64,000 bases of DNA from Eopsaltria australis (GCA_034509425.1 JAVTVJ010000001.1:11055501-11119500), one strand, 5' to 3'. Positions 11,001 through 24,735 are shown, counted from the first letter of the stretch. Numbers and translations are program-made. The notes: a model not told the origin generated them from the sequence alone.

Positions 11001-14000
11001 CCTGTGTGCTGTAGTTGTTGCCAAGTCTTGTTGAGAGCAGGGCTGGAAAAAGCAGCAGCTGACAGCTGTTGTTGAGAATAAGAGAAGGAGTGCATGGGAA
11101 CAGCAAGGATAATAGCTGACACAGCAATAGAAGCATGCACCAGAATGCAGGTGAGGGGAAGGAATTTGGATAAGAACAAGGTGTATTTGAGTTTGAAAGG
11201 TTTCTTCTTGTGAAAGCAAATGCCTGCTGCTACTTTCTCCAAATATACTCTCAGGTGTTTATGAAGCAGTTCACCAGTACTGATCAGAGGCTACCTACAT
11301 ATTCATTTTCTAGAGAGAAATTAATCTTATTTATGTGAAGGAAGTGATTAGCACCTTTGCTAAGCATATTGCTATTCAGAAACCAGACAATTCCAACATC
11401 TGAAAAACAGTAACATGAATGTTTCCAATCATCTGGCATTTTCAGTGGTATCAATTAAGCAACATTCTTAAGAAATCAAGAAAATACCTTGAAAATATCC
11501 AAGCAACTTTCTCCCATTTCTCTTCTGATTCAGATTTTCCTCTGATTCAACTCCAGAGTAACCACCTTATGGCAATTTTTAGCAAGGCTGGAAGGGTTAA
11601 ACCAGGGTGAATATGGCCCTTTTGTTTGTGCTATCTGTACTTTTTGTACTCTAAAGCCCAGGGTGACACTTGATATTGTACTTAGTCAAAGCCTTTCAAA
11701 TGGTACTCTCTGTATCAGATTAATGATGCTCTGAGTTACACAGGCAGCAAATCAACCAAATCAATACACATACAATAGTTCAGGTGGACTTTTTTTTTTT
11801 CTTGTTTCAAAAGAATGAAGGACTTGCTGTGACAACAACACCGGAAAGATAGAAATATGTGGGCAGATGGCAGTAGGGCCTCGTTTGGACAAGTGAACAG
11901 CCTGAACTGGTGTCATCTCACCTGGTATGTGACCTGAGAGAATTTGGCTCTGAGTTCTTTCCTCCCTTTTGCATGCCCTTTGTTCATTGTCTTTCAGCAG
12001 TGGCTGATGTTTGAAATACATATGCTATTGCTGCTTGCAGAGCTCCAGCACCAGAGGAAAGCAACCTGAGCTTTAGGGACACTTCAAAAGCAAAAGGATA
12101 TAACATCTCTCTTGGGACAGCTCTTTAGTCTGGTCTCTTTATAAAGTTTTGCCACTGAGAACATGGCAGTTGCCTAATTTTGAGCACCCATTACCTTACT
12201 TTTAGTTTGAGGGGATACTCAGCTCAGCTGGGATCTCTGCACTTCCATCAGGGCAGCCAGCTGTCTCAATACCTAAGTGAAAACTGATGTATGAAGTATG
12301 AACTTTCTAAAAAATCTAGAACCTATGAGGAAAAAAAGAGATTAAACTGCCCATTTTTTTGCAAATGTTTGGGTTAGAACAAGAAAAAGCACTCAACCTG
12401 AGGTGTTTGCCTCTACAAGATCAGACTACAAGCCTTCCAGAGTAATTCCAATGAGAGTGTTGTTACACATGCTAAAATGGCTTTTCTGTTCCTTTCCTTC
12501 TTTTCTTTCATTAGGTTACCTTGTATTATCATGCAGAAAGATCAAAAGACACATAAGCACCATGAAAGAAAATTAGGAAGAGGTGCAAGTGCAAAGAACC
12601 TGGCAAAAGACTATCACGTGAGTGATCTTGGGGGGACTGAGCAGGCTTCTGGCTGGGTCTGAGATTCCAGAATTAAATTGAGCAAGTTACATGCACTGGC
12701 CACTTAGGAAAGGCAGATGTAATGCAAGTGGAATTTTATTTCTGTACTTTGTATTCCTGTGTAACTGGAAGACAGCTACTAGCAGGAATGCTGTTGCCTC
12801 AGATCCATACTGGAAGAGATGATTACTTAAGGCAGAGTGTGTGTGAAGAAAGATGTTGGCTTCCTATTTGGTAGTGCTTTCTCCAGTTTGTTACACAGCA
12901 TGACAAATAGAACAACACTTCTATGATGTTTGCATGTGTTATAATGCATCCTAGCCATAGAATCAAGACCAAGTGCCAAGATAGTTAATTAATTCCACTT
13001 GCCTGTATTACCCATAAGGTTTAAGTTATGTATGGCAATTACCTCCTTTAAACTATTACGCATGCAGAGAGTGGTTACTGCCTGCTGTCTTTCTGCCTGC
13101 GCCATTCCAGTCACAGTGAACCTTGCTGTGTGTGCTTTTGCGGTGACACAGGAGTGCCACACACCCTCCTGCTTCTGGTGGAGCCCTGAAGAGCTGCACC
13201 AGCAGCCTTGCAGTGCTGGGCTGTGCTCCTGCACACAGCTGCCAGCAACTTGCTTCCCGAGGAGCTCCTGTTCCAGGAGCTGAGGCAGGAAGGGGTAAGG
13301 CACCAGTGCATCATCATCGTGACTGTAATAGGAAGGAGGAGAAAAGACACAGAGTGTTGAGGTGACAAGTCCAAGGTTGCCCTGAGGAGCTGGATTTACC
13401 GTAAGGAACCGAATTCACCATGTAACCTATGTCTCCAGCCCAGGACCTACCCACAGAGCTCTGTGTTAATTGGCACGAACCTCAGAGATTTCTTTTAAAG
13501 TTTCATTTCATCATACTGCTAAAACAATGCCAGTCCCTGGCCATGCTTGCTCCATGTAACTTCAAGGACTCTGGTAACTTGAGCAAACAAGGAAAACCAC
13601 AACCAATGGGCAAAAACATGCTGCTCCTTGCTTGGACTTCTAGTCTTGTTTTTTCTGCTGAAGGTGCCTGGTTGCTTTTTAATTATCTTAATCTGATTAG
13701 GTTTCACTGTACCTGTTTTACAGTAAAGAACCAAAACTTGCACCTAACAGTCTGATGCTGCTGTGTGATTCTGTAGAGTGGTATAATACCTCCCCATCTG
13801 CTTGCAGGACACATTACAGGGCCTCTGCACAGAAGCTGGTGAAGTTAAGTGATTCTGGTGCATTTGGTGTTTTATACCAACAAATTACCAGATGTCCTGT
13901 AGTGGGTCCTATGGCCTTGGTAGACCTCCCTAAGCCATATGTGAGGCTTCACTGCATAGAACCAATGTACATGAGTCTGCTTTGGGCTGCAGGGTTTGCT

Positions 14001-17000
14001 TCAGTGGTTCTTTCCTGGGCTTCCTGGCACGCTATGAGATATAGCCCTCTGTCAGTTTAAAGATGATAAATCTGGTCCATATTTAATAGTTAGTCCACCA
14101 GCCATCCCAGCAATCCATAAAGGAAAATCAGAGGACAGTGTACTAGCAGATGATGAATTTCAGCTCCTTCTCAGAGAGCTGCACAGGGAGAAAGGGGTGT
14201 TCTCCAGATCACACCTTTCCCTGCGTGTCTGGAGATCCACAGCAAAGGGAGGTGATAGTAATGCTGCTCAAAGCTTGTAAGGCTGAGGTCCCTGGAGAGG
14301 GACATTACTATAAAAATGCCCTCTCTTTGCTTACTAAGAAAAGAAAATAGTTAATGGGGAAAAATTAGAGTCTTTTAATGGTTGTATTTAAAACCCTAGG
14401 GGAGCCTGTAATAGGCTAAATAGACTACATAGAGAAAAGCCCTCATGTTTTCCTCTTTTTTGTGTGTGTTTTAATTTACTGTGTGTAGCTGCCATTATCC
14501 ATAAACCAAAACTTACGACTCTGTTACAACAGGAGAAAAGAACACTTTATTGTCTGCTGCTGGCAGATCACCCAAAGTCCCCTCCCAACTTAACAAGCGT
14601 TAAGCTTCAATAAGACACAAGACACTTCAGAAAAAAACATCGCCACAAGGCTAATGATGACAACAGCTGCCAGCAAACTTTCCATTGCAAGCAAGTAAAG
14701 ACTTGAAACAAATTTTAGCTCAAGTTTTGTTTTAGTAGCATCAGTGACATGTCTGTACCGGCAACGGCTCAAATTGCATTCCTTAACACTAGGACTGAAG
14801 ACCTATCTCCCGGAGTCATTACATTGCAATAGCCTGGTAGTCATGAGTAGAGTGAAGTCTTTAAAAAATCTGACCTTTTTCTTCTTTTTAGAAGAGGTAT
14901 TTATGCCCTAAAAGGCCAGTGAGACAAGTCACTGGAGTCTCACACATATGAGAATTTTTGCATGACCAAGAATGTTAAGGTGCCCTTTATGTTTGGAGGA
15001 GGGCATGAGAAAGAGGTTGTGGGTCTCAGCAAAGCTGGAGAGTCAAGAAATTTGTAATTCTGTTTACTTTTCTGAAACTAATATTCTTCTTAACAAGTCA
15101 TTTAAGGCCCAGTCTACATCAGTGACCATACCTACATGAATAAGAGCTTTGTATGACATGGGTGGTGATCTCCCTTCATTTTCCCAGTCTACAGTGCAGT
15201 GTAAATTTTGCTTGTACACTTCTCTCTCCCCACTTGGGTGAATTTGCTCTATGTGAAGTTGTTCTATACTGAAAGTCTTGAAGATAACTAGGTGGAAATA
15301 ACACAAATCCCCTGGTGACAGTAAAATGTCTGAACAATATAAGTGCAAGATGGTAGAACACAGATAGTGAGAACAGAGTGATAGGAAGAGAAATTCACAC
15401 TGTGTTTTTGATGCACTCTCTCTTCTCATAACAGGTGTTGCCATTTTGCTCAGCACCTTCAAGAGCTGAAAAGATATAATGAACAAAGGCAGGCTGAAAA
15501 GCACTTCTGACAGCCTGATTGTCTTTTCTTTCCTGTGAAAAGAATCTCAGCATGGGGACTGCCTTGCAGAGGTGGGGGTGGCCATCAGGTTAAAATAGAA
15601 CTTACTTAACAAATTGCATTTTTTCTAAGAAGAATCAGGAAATTTTGGGCCACATAGGCTTCATCTCCCTTACCCCTGTGGGCAGAGCACAAGCCAGGAA
15701 GCTACGTGGAACAAAATGCACTTTCTCATCTGTGTGCCTGCAGTTCTGGCCCTGAAGCACAGTTCAGCAGCCTACATATCCTACAGTGTCTTGCTGCAGA
15801 TACCAGCCTTTTCAGAAGGCACCTACACTGCCTTGTCTGCCTTGCATAATTTTGCTGCATGTTGACATGGTTGAATTTGGACTAAAGAATAATATGACTC
15901 CAAATCTCTGTTTGAAGCTTCTGTGTTTTGGGTATTAATATTGAAATTATTTGGACATGGAACAAATTTGAGATTAAACATTTTCAAGGATACAAGCTTG
16001 AAATGCAGTCTAAAAGTAACCATTGTGGTGCCCACACCTGTGTAGACCATAGTCCAAAGTCCTGTTGCTGGAGCATCACAGGGGCACAATGATGTGACCT
16101 CTGCTTTTGGTTATTTGTGGTGCACATACACCAAGTAAAGCATGCACTTAACAAAAGTACAGACCTCCTAAGCTCCTTCTACAAATACATTTTATTTTTG
16201 TGCTCTAGCATGGGCAGAATAGTACAAAATAGGCAAAAGGAGTGTGTTGTTAAGAAGTTACACTGACCAACTTAAAAAAAAGCTAATTATAAAAAATAAA
16301 GAGGAATATGGGATTTGAGGGCTTATGCTGAGTATTTTGAATGGAAAACCTGATATTAAAGCTGCAAAGAATCCTCATTTGCATTTCAGGGATGTAGTCC
16401 TGATTACTTATATACAAAATGCTTGCATGTCTTGATTTTTAAGGATATGTTTCTCAAATTAATTTCTTTTAGAACAGAATAAGACCAAATTGCTGTGTTC
16501 TTACTTCAAAGCAAAACTCCCACATTTAGTCTAAATGAAACTAACTTGGTTTGATTTATCTTTTAGTTATTTTCTATGGGACATGTTGTGTTATTAATTT
16601 AGGCAGAAGGCAGAACACTCATTGTTTTCACTGGAGAGTCCGGCTTAAAGCATGGGTCCACATTACACTATCCTAATGATGAACTTGGAATAAGTAATCA
16701 GATCTGAAGGAGGAGACAATCTGATTTTGGAAATGTATTACTTTTTATGCAATTTGACCTTAAAAAAGGAACAGAGACAAAATCCAGTTTGAATCATGCC
16801 ACACAGAATTCATTTTTCCAAATGAAACTCTCTTCTCTGAGAAGGGAACTTCATTTGGGGGAAAAAAAAGAAAGAAAAAAGGAAAAAAACCCCTGAATTG
16901 CATCCTCCCACGAGGACATTTAATTTAATAAAGCAGCCTCCTCAGGATTGCTCCACTGTTGCTTAGGCGCCTCGGGGGCAGGATTCTTCCTCATGAGGGG

Positions 17001-18559
17001 GTGGACCTTGGCCAGGCATGAGGGAGACGCTAAGGCTGGGTGTTAGGGAGTGGATTTGTCCCTGAGGGCAACATTCCCCTCTCCAAACAGCTGGATGAAT
17101 TTCTAATGCAAATTCTGTCTTCATTATGTCTGTGAGAGGACTCATTTTTAGGTAGGTCAACTGTTTCACACTCCTTTCTGAATTCCCCTGGCTAACCTGC
17201 TTGGTCTGGCAGTTTGCAGAAGTGCCCACCCTATGCTCTGGTGTTTACCTGCCACCCTCCTCCATCCTTTTCCCCAGGTGATGGGATGTTGGATAATAAC
17301 AGGGTAAATGAATTGTTGGCAAGGTATACAAAGGTAATCTGAGTTTTGGCTTTAGCGTGTCAGTGTTGGTAATCCCAGGAAGAACAAGTCAGCCCTTCTG
17401 CCTTTCAGGGTGGAGTCAGTGGAGTCCCCTGCCCTGTCTGTAGACAGGGTCTGGATTGGTTTAGTCAGCAGCTATCACAGCATCAGTCACCCACCAGCTC
17501 CTAGAGCCAGAGCTGTTTCTCCTTGTCACACTGTGCTAGCAATTTCTTCTTACAGCATCAATTTATTAGGCAGTAGCAAAAGACAAAATTCACTGTATGC
17601 TCCTAAAGAGCTGAAAAGGAACTTTCTCTGTTAGCCTCAATATGAGCAAGACTCAGAAGAAGTATCCCCCTGCTCTCCCAGCCTTTACAAGAGTGCAAGA
17701 GTTTCAAAATGTGAAAGAGATGCCTGCTTTAGGGAAGCTCAATGTGTACCTGTTGCACACTGCCTTCAACAACAGCAATGTATGTTGTCCAGGAAATGGC
17801 AAAGCAGAATTCTGAGTTTTACATACACAAATAATACACTCTTCTATCCAGAAGGAATATTCTAGGGTTGTAAAATAAGTTATTTGTTACTAAAGTATTT
17901 CAGGCCAAACAAGTAAAGAACAGAGACAGGAATGAGCAGATTTGCATCAAACTTGCATGGAAGAAAATTCTTACTAGGTGGTTAACATTCGTGTGCAGCA
18001 TCTTGACTGATGATTAGATACATTCCAGGCTTTGGGGATTATTGTGAAGGACTAGTCCTTTGTTACTGTTTTGGTTTGTTTCTTTTTGGGAGGGTGGCAG
18101 GGTGGATGGGAGTTGGAGGAATGGATGTGTGATTTTTTTTTGTTTGATCTTTGTGCTCTTGCCTCCCATGGCAGTCTCTCTGATTTGTCTTTCCTATTTG
18201 ATTGAGTTTTCAAGAGGAAGCCTAAAGGAGGAGAAGCCAAGGAGCTGTGAAGGAAAGGGCATTGAAACGCTCTTACATCCAGAAACAGGAGTGCATCTGG
18301 CAGCACATTCATGCCTTTAAGCCAAACTTTCTGTGATTAAATGTTTTTGGCTAAAAATCAGAATTGATAAGTGCATTACATATTGAACTCCTTTCCAAAA
18401 GTATTACAAGAAAGAAGGGGAAATGCTGATCTGTTCAGCAAAACTCGATGGTACTGTATTTTAATAATTAGTTATGTATATTTGTTGTAAAGCATGAAAA
18501 GTGGAGGTTGCCAGTGTCAGGGTCTCATAACCAGACTTTTCAAGAAAAAGCCAACAATA
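11001..18559. other. Non-coding stretch, nothing recognised beyond low-complexity sites
   Basis: Contains a 33-bp homopurine tract (16857-16889) and a perfect 8-bp stem with 3-nt loop at 13263-13281 (AGCTCCTG/CAGGAGCT) inside a more GC-rich patch (13080-13290). A 146-codon minus-strand frame (15064-15504) has no recognisable domain, and no splice or expression signal supports it. No TE remnant is recognised. Confidence 0.62.
16857..16889. repeat. Homopurine tract (GGGG/GAAAAAAAAGAAAG type)
   Basis: 33 consecutive purines on the plus strand, starting with five G and continuing with A-runs broken by single or paired G, then CCCC. It could adopt triplex DNA under torsion. It is more likely simple low-complexity sequence. 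Confidence 0.8.
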
Positions 18560-18574
18560 ACGCCAGATGGCGCC
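18560..18574 (+). promoter_or_regulatory. CTCF-like motif, plus orientation
   Basis: CCAGATGGCGC at 18563-18573 fits the high-information core of the vertebrate CTCF motif (S-Y-A-G-R-K-G-G-C-R-S) at every position. The upstream CCA half is absent. CGCCA-GA-TGGCG is also an inverted repeat, and it is one of the few CpG-bearing points in this AT-rich region. Occupancy cannot be judged from sequence. A stronger, opposite-facing site lies about 50 bp downstream. Confidence 0.4.
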
Positions 18575-18619
18575 TAAAGCCCAAAATAACTCTAAAATTG
18601 TCTTAACCGCAGGGCTTCC

Positions 18620-18635
18620 AGTGCCACCTAGTGCC
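18620..18635 (-). promoter_or_regulatory. Strong CTCF-like motif, minus orientation
   Basis: On the minus strand the site reads GGCACTAGGTGGCACT. Against the CTCF consensus CCASYAGRKGGCRS it differs only at the first, weakly constrained base. With the plus-oriented site at 18560-18574 it forms a closely spaced, head-facing pair. Binding would also need an open, unmethylated state, which sequence does not show. Confidence 0.5.
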
Positions 18636-18639
18636 ACCA

Positions 18640-21600
18640 CCTCCCCTCCTGCTTCAGGCGAGTGACATCTCAGGCAAGGGGAGCTCCCAGGATGGCTGAT
18701 TTCTGAAGGAGCAGGTTATGCTCTCTGTGCTCATCATGTGCAACATATGTGATGGTTTGTGATGGGGAGTGTGTCTGGAGCAAATATTACCACCTTCCAA
18801 TATTCTGACTCCCACCCTCATGGACAGTGTACTGCTTTAGGTACACTTTTCACTGTTCTCGTGGTACTTTTTACAGCATTGAAATTTGCTATCAAAAATC
18901 CGTGATGCTATCAAAAACCCAAAACGTATTAGCAAAAAGAGGCAACCTGTGAGGAAATAAATATGCCTTCTTCAGTAACCCTTTCAGAGTGATACTTTGC
19001 ACACTTACATGCCTCCAACAGAGGTTTTACAAGCATTAATGAGTTGTTATCATTATGGCTATTACCATCATACTTTGTTTTCTTCCCTTTGTTCCATAAC
19101 TCACTAAGTGAAGCAAACAGAAGAGAATGGCTATAGACAGTCATTTTCAAGGGTTCATTTGGAGCAGCAAGTCCTCAGTTCCTTCTGCTTTGTTGCTGAG
19201 CTTGCAAATACTTGCTGGCAATCTCTGTTGTTCATCACGGGCAAAAATTTTAAAGCAAATGAACATCAAAGAAGTAGTGAGAGGAGAAGGATTGGCAGTT
19301 TCCACATTAGACTATCCTATGTTAAAAAAAAAAAAAAAAAAAGTTGTTTTATCTCTGAATGGATGGGACTTACTCATCTCTCCACAGCTGCCTGTTTTAC
19401 ACAGTCCTCCAGCCTGCCTGAGCATGCATGTTTTCTGAGTGGAAAATGTCCTGTCCTGTTATATCAGCTGCTTTTCTCCTGGGGAAAAAAAAAAGAGCTA
19501 GCAACAATATTCTTTTCTTGCGGAACTATGATTTTCTACATTTAGCAGCTTCACTGCACACTGAACACTTGCATTTGTAACTGAATGAAAATCTTCCTAG
19601 TATTTGAAACAGGTTAATTACAATTGTTTAATGCAACAAATGCTGACAGGCATTGCCTATTAAGTCATTATTTTGCATAGCAACTTGTTGGCCTTATGAT
19701 GTTGTTTCCCTATCCATGCCAGTTCTCTATTCCTCCCATGGATCACAATCGTTTATCCACAAGCAATAGGCAAATAAGGGCGTTGTTGTGTTTTTGGGCA
19801 TCTTTCCCCCCTTCATCAAAGTGTTTGTGGTGTGCTTTCTCTGTGAAGGACACCTGAGCCACCTAGAGGGCTGAGGGTGAGGAGCCTTCTCTGGGAGAAA
19901 GTCAGTGAAGGAGTGAGAAAGAGGCCCCCCAGGGGCTTGCTGGTTCTCCCTGGGAGACACACCAGGGACACACAGAGAATTCACAGCAGTGTCACAAGAC
20001 AGATGAATAAAGTCTTGCTCTGGGTTTTAAGTATATAACAAAATAAGGGAGAAAATTATTAATTAACTCATCTGGAAAAAGTGTGGGGGAAACAACAGTC
20101 TTTCTTTCCAACTTACATTTTTTTAAAAAACAGAAATGTTATATTTGCTGTATAATTAATATGCATTTTTAGCTGTCATTGCAATAAATAAGTGCTGTAT
20201 GCAAATCTCAAGCCCCACTTTAGCAGAAGTGACAAACACTGCACTTCTGCCAGCTTCAGTGGAATGAATTCTCAAAATTAAATGCATGCTACACATTTGG
20301 GGGTTAAGCACTTCTGTACTGTGACATCCCTGCATAAGTATTTTGCTGAATTGAAGCCTGGGACACATGTGGACCTGGACTTGCATGTAAAGTAAGGACA
20401 CCCAGTAGAGCAGAAGCATGACTAAGAATGTATTCCCTCGAAGACACTTGGAACGGATATTTGTGCCTGCAGTAAAGATTGTCTGATGCTTCCCAGTGAG
20501 AAAATGGGCGCAGAGTAAGTGGGAACAGATGTGGGGATGGAGAGAGAAGCCAGGGAGAACAAGAACAGCAGAGTTTTCCAACAAGAAAGTACATTTTTCT
20601 TCTGTGATTGAACTGTGCTTTCCCAACTTTCATCTTTCATTTGCTGTCTAACAAATAGCTTTGAAATACACTCATTAATGTTCTGTCTCATCTCCCTCCC
20701 GTGGCTGGGCATAGACAATAGTCTTCTACTGTGTCACCAAATGCTCAAGCAGATTAGGACAATCGTAGGCTGTGCCATGGATCTAAGCTTTTGGGACCTG
20801 ATGACTACTCATGAAGTTTTCCAGTACTCTGTCCCTCATTTTCTTTCCTTTAATGGAATTGCATGTAAAACCTACTTTATTCAGCTTGCAAGTCAAGCAC
20901 TACAAAGTAACAAAATATCAGAAATAAGTTGTCTCTGTTACATTGTCTCTTCCATGTTCATGACATTTACATGTTTTTTTCCCATGAGTCCTTAATTATT
21001 CAGGATGGGCTATATTCTCAGAAAAAAATATCAAGTTTCTCTCAGTCTTATCTCTGGGAAAATGCAGAGGATGGGCCCAAAGTTACAATCTGAGCCACTG
21101 AAAAGTTTCTGTTTGCTATAGTAGTTCTGTTAAAATCCAGCTACAAGAGAAATTTTCTGGAAAAAGAGATTTTCTGGAAGATAAGCAATGAAATGCACAC
21201 CATTTTTCATCCTCCTTCTCTTTTTGAAACCTATGAAACAATGTGGTTTTGTGTGTGCTTTTTGAACCAGGCAGGTGGTGAATTCCCAAGTGGATTGTGT
21301 GTTTCCTCAACCCTCTACTGTTTGGTTTGGCTGGTAGTTAAAATCTTGGGTAAATTACATGGAAAATCTGTGCTGGCTGATTCCTCTGATGGTTTAGATA
21401 GTCCAGGTAGATCAGGAGATGGCTTCTAGCCTATGGAGGTTGTAATTGGTGCTTGTTGGTTCTTTGCAGACAGCATATGAAAAGCACAGTCCTTCAGGTG
21501 CTCATTTCCAACAACTGGTTTCAAAACCTCACCAGAAAGTATGTGCAGGGTTTAAATTTTATCCATGACCTTTCTGGGCCACTGAGGCCAGTAGGTTTAA

Positions 21601-23198
21601 GTAGATGATATTTAGAATATTCCATTTGGTCTTCCCTATTGAAGTTGCCTCAGGAAGGATCAAATGCCATAACAGACGTGTTTTAGAGGTTCCTGAATGG
21701 AGACCCAAGTGGCACCTGAGATTCATCAGAGAGAGGACTTGTATGCCTAAATGTATATTCTTGTGTATGCTTCTAATACTCAGGAACAGAGTTCAACTTC
21801 AGGACCCTGGGTCTCAAACTTGTGGCAGACTCATCTCAAACTTGTGCCTTAACTCATCAGATTCCTTCTTCTCAAAGAAGGATGGAAAACTGTTGTCAAC
21901 AGAGTTGAGCTGATGACTAAAGCTTTTTATATCTGGTGGGTTACTTCTGCATCCCTGTGTAAGGTAATTCTGGCTTGAGGATTCATATAAAGGACTTTCA
22001 AATATATCCCTAGATCCCAGCCAGATGCCATGAGTGAACAGTCCCAGAAGGAATTATCTCCCTAGGAAAAAATGAAGAGAGGGATGCAAACAATAATTGG
22101 TTTTACTGGCTGAGGTAAACCACAGTTGCAATATGCATGACCTCTGGTGCTTTTTCTGGGGGAACGTAGCCAAAATCTGTTAGACTTAGACAAGGATGGA
22201 AATTCTTGTGACAAAGAGATGTTCTTACAAGTTTGCTAATTCTCCCCTGTTGTAAAATTTGTCTCACCAGATGAAATACATCTTTAAATTCATCAGATGA
22301 TTTTAATTTTAAAAGCATACACTAAATTATTTTTTGAATAGGCAAACAGGACCCTGGTGTTGCTTTGACTTGTCATGGAAGGTCTTTGAGGCCTCATCCA
22401 CATTTAACAGTAAATTGATATTCACCCTCTGGGTGATCTGGCACAGAGGAGAGGAGAAGGGGCAGTGCCACTGCTGCCCTGCAATAGCAGAGGAGCTGCT
22501 GGCAAGGTTTGGCTGTACAGCCTTTACTCCTACTGTAGAGATGTTTTATTAAAGCACTTTCAGAACTGAATATAGCCATTTGTCCTTCCATATGCTCTTA
22601 ACTGCATTTTAGGCAAAAGCTGAGCAAGGAGAATTCTTTTTCCAAGTAAAAAATGCTAAAGTGATGATTTAAATACAGAGATAAGTACAAGGTGAAGCAG
22701 AAGATTTATCCTCCTTTATCCTTTTCAGCATTGCCCTAGAAATCTTGTTCTCCACTTAAAGAGAGTTTACTTTAAGCACAAAAGAGCTCCTGGAGAGTGT
22801 AGAATTAAGATAGTTATTTGAACCTTGATTTTTGATAGCATTAAAGCACATCAGAATATGTTCTAAAAAATATTTTCTTAACTTCATTACCAGAATTACC
22901 TGTACTGAGTAGCAGTTTCACAGATCTTGTACTCTCCTCTCTTGACATACCTCTGCTGGATTCCTTTCCCCCACTATTACTACAGTTTTCCTTACTTACG
23001 AAAAGAACACGCACCTTGTTCATATAAAATTTGCAATGAGGAAAAACTTGGTATTTAGAGAGAGAAAACTTGATCTGAGACAAAAGCAAGTGCGGCCCAA
23101 AATACTTTCACTTTCAATCTGCTTCATAAAGAAATGCATATTATTGTCATGCTATCCATGTTCCTGTCTTTCAGGCCTCTGTAACTTTTGAATCTCAC
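18640..23198. other. Non-coding stretch, nothing recognised
   Basis: Holds an A19 run at 19324-19342 and otherwise no repeat or gene I recognise. The longest frame here (20156-20626, minus, 156 codons) overlaps two other minus-strand frames, and none resembles a protein family. Confidence 0.63.
19324..19342. repeat. Poly-A run (19 A)
   Basis: Nineteen consecutive A. No SINE, LINE or retrogene body is recognisable immediately upstream, so it is logged as a homopolymer and not as a retroposon tail. Confidence 0.85.
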
Positions 23199-23443
23199 TG
23201 AACCACAGAATTGTCAAGGTTGGAAGAGATCCTCAAGTTCATCTAGTCCGACCATCAAGGTGGCACCACTATAATCAACCCCAAACCATATCCCCAGGGA
23301 CCACATCCAGATGCCTCTTGAACACTTCAGGAGCTGGTGACTCTGCCACCTCCCTGGGCAGTGTATGCCAATGCCTAACCATTCTTGCAGAGAAAATCTT
23401 TTTCTAATATCTAATCTGAACCTCTCCTGGTGCAATCCTTGAA
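23199..23443 (-). mobile_element. CR1 LINE, 5'-truncated 3' end (CR1-H/Y-like)
   Basis: The plus strand reads as the reverse complement of an avian CR1 3' end: a decayed terminal octamer region (AACCACAGAATTGTCAAGG), then GGTTGGAAGAGATCC, ATCTAGTCCGACC, CCATATCCCCAGGGACCACATCCA, GGTGACTCTGCCACCTCCCTGGGCAG and CTAATATCTAATCTGAACCTC. On the minus strand the frame encodes the end of ORF2 ([13 protein letters not shown]..). Only about 245 bp remain, as is usual for 5'-truncated CR1. The subfamily (H/Y-like) is assigned by phrase recognition only. Substitutions and a degraded octamer indicate an old insertion. Confidence 0.9.
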
Positions 23444-24540
23444 TTTTCTGACTAATTTCTGTTTATTTGATGTAGGGAAGTCCCTCAGACTTATATTTCT
23501 GAGGGAAAGACTTCATTAGGAGCCAAACATTGTTAGTGGACATCAGAAAACCTCCATGGGAGAGAAAAGGAGCTGATAGATGCCTCAACCTCAGGAAAAG
23601 TTTCAATCAGATTTTGCATCTTATTAGGCACAAGATAATTCAACCACAAGACACAAAGCCACAGGAAACTGGACTTCATTTTCTGTAGCTAGTTGTTTTC
23701 TTAAATCAGAATATTTGGGGTTTTCCCCTCTCTTCACTTCTCAAGAATTATTACTGTGTTATGATCCTGGGCTTTGAACTTACACCATTTTTATTTTTTA
23801 ACTGCAGCTCTTTTTCTATTAGTTTGTAATACTTCATGAATGTAAAAGTTAATTGTGAAAGTGTGGATAGCAAGTCTGAGTATTCAAAATGTATCTGTGA
23901 TGTCTGTCTGCTGATTAACTGTAGAGTTTTACTACTTGTAAACATAGTAAGTAAAAGTACTTTTCCAAGGCTGATTTAATTTTCCAAGCAATAATGTGTG
24001 TGCAACTTATTTACAGTAAATGCTATGGTTATGGTTACATCAAGATTTTGCTATAGCTCTTGGCTTAAAATTCCTTGAGGAAAAAAATGTACTTTTGAGT
24101 TAAATTGTCTATATTTGTTTAAAGCCCTGAGGATTAATTTACTTTTGGGGCATTTTTACTGTTTATTTAATTATTTATTTGGTTTTATAGCATTTATTTA
24201 GTGAGATCTGTTTTCACTCTTGGCTTACATATATGGGAGGAAAAGCAGTAACAAGCAAGATTAAATATTGTTTACATATATTTCTTCATTTCAATGTCTG
24301 TTATTTCCCAGAAGAGGCAAGATGGGAGAGGGTAAGACATCTTTCTTTAAGCTATTAATTGTGTGAATTACTTAATTTACTCTTTCTTCTGCTCTGAGTT
24401 CCGTGTAGCCAGTTGGTGCGTGGCGTGCTTCTTTGTATGGTAAATCCAACTCAGTCCAGTTCAAATCACCATCCAGTTCAGTACTGCCATTTAACACTTA
24501 AATAGCAAATCCTTAGTTGTCCCCTAAGGAAGCAATGTAG

Positions 24541-24735
24541 TTAAATTAAGCTGCCCCCAGCTTGAAGACCTATTGTAAAATAATGAATATTCCATAATAA
24601 GGAAATGGCAGAGGGGAGAAGACGAATTTTGAAGCCTCATGAAATATTGGAATTAGCATCTGTATCAAGACCTAATTAACGTTTCCCTTCTGAATTAATT
24701 TTCCGTCTAATTGGCCAAGCTCTGATTGGGAACTG
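24541..24735. promoter_or_regulatory. Candidate conserved non-coding element
   Basis: Contains CTAATTAAC (24671-24679), GAATTAAT (24692 onward) and a pair of ATTGG words (inverted CCAAT) within 24708-24730, in sequence free of low-complexity runs. Clustered homeodomain cores of this kind are typical of developmental enhancers in vertebrate gene deserts. The call is inference from texture only. Confidence 0.28.

Noticed and set aside
15064..15504. 146-codon minus-strand open frame
   Set aside because: No domain, signal peptide or repeat is convincing. It is a single uninterrupted frame in non-coding context.
17296..17307. ATAACAGGGTAA, part of the I-SceI homing-endonuclease recognition sequence
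   Set aside because: Only 12 of 18 bases are present, and homing-endonuclease biology is irrelevant in bird nuclear DNA. Chance match.
20156..20626. 156-codon minus-strand open frame
   Set aside because: It overlaps two other minus-strand frames of about 100 codons. The composition is rich in Cys, His and Ser with no family resemblance, so it is a chance frame.
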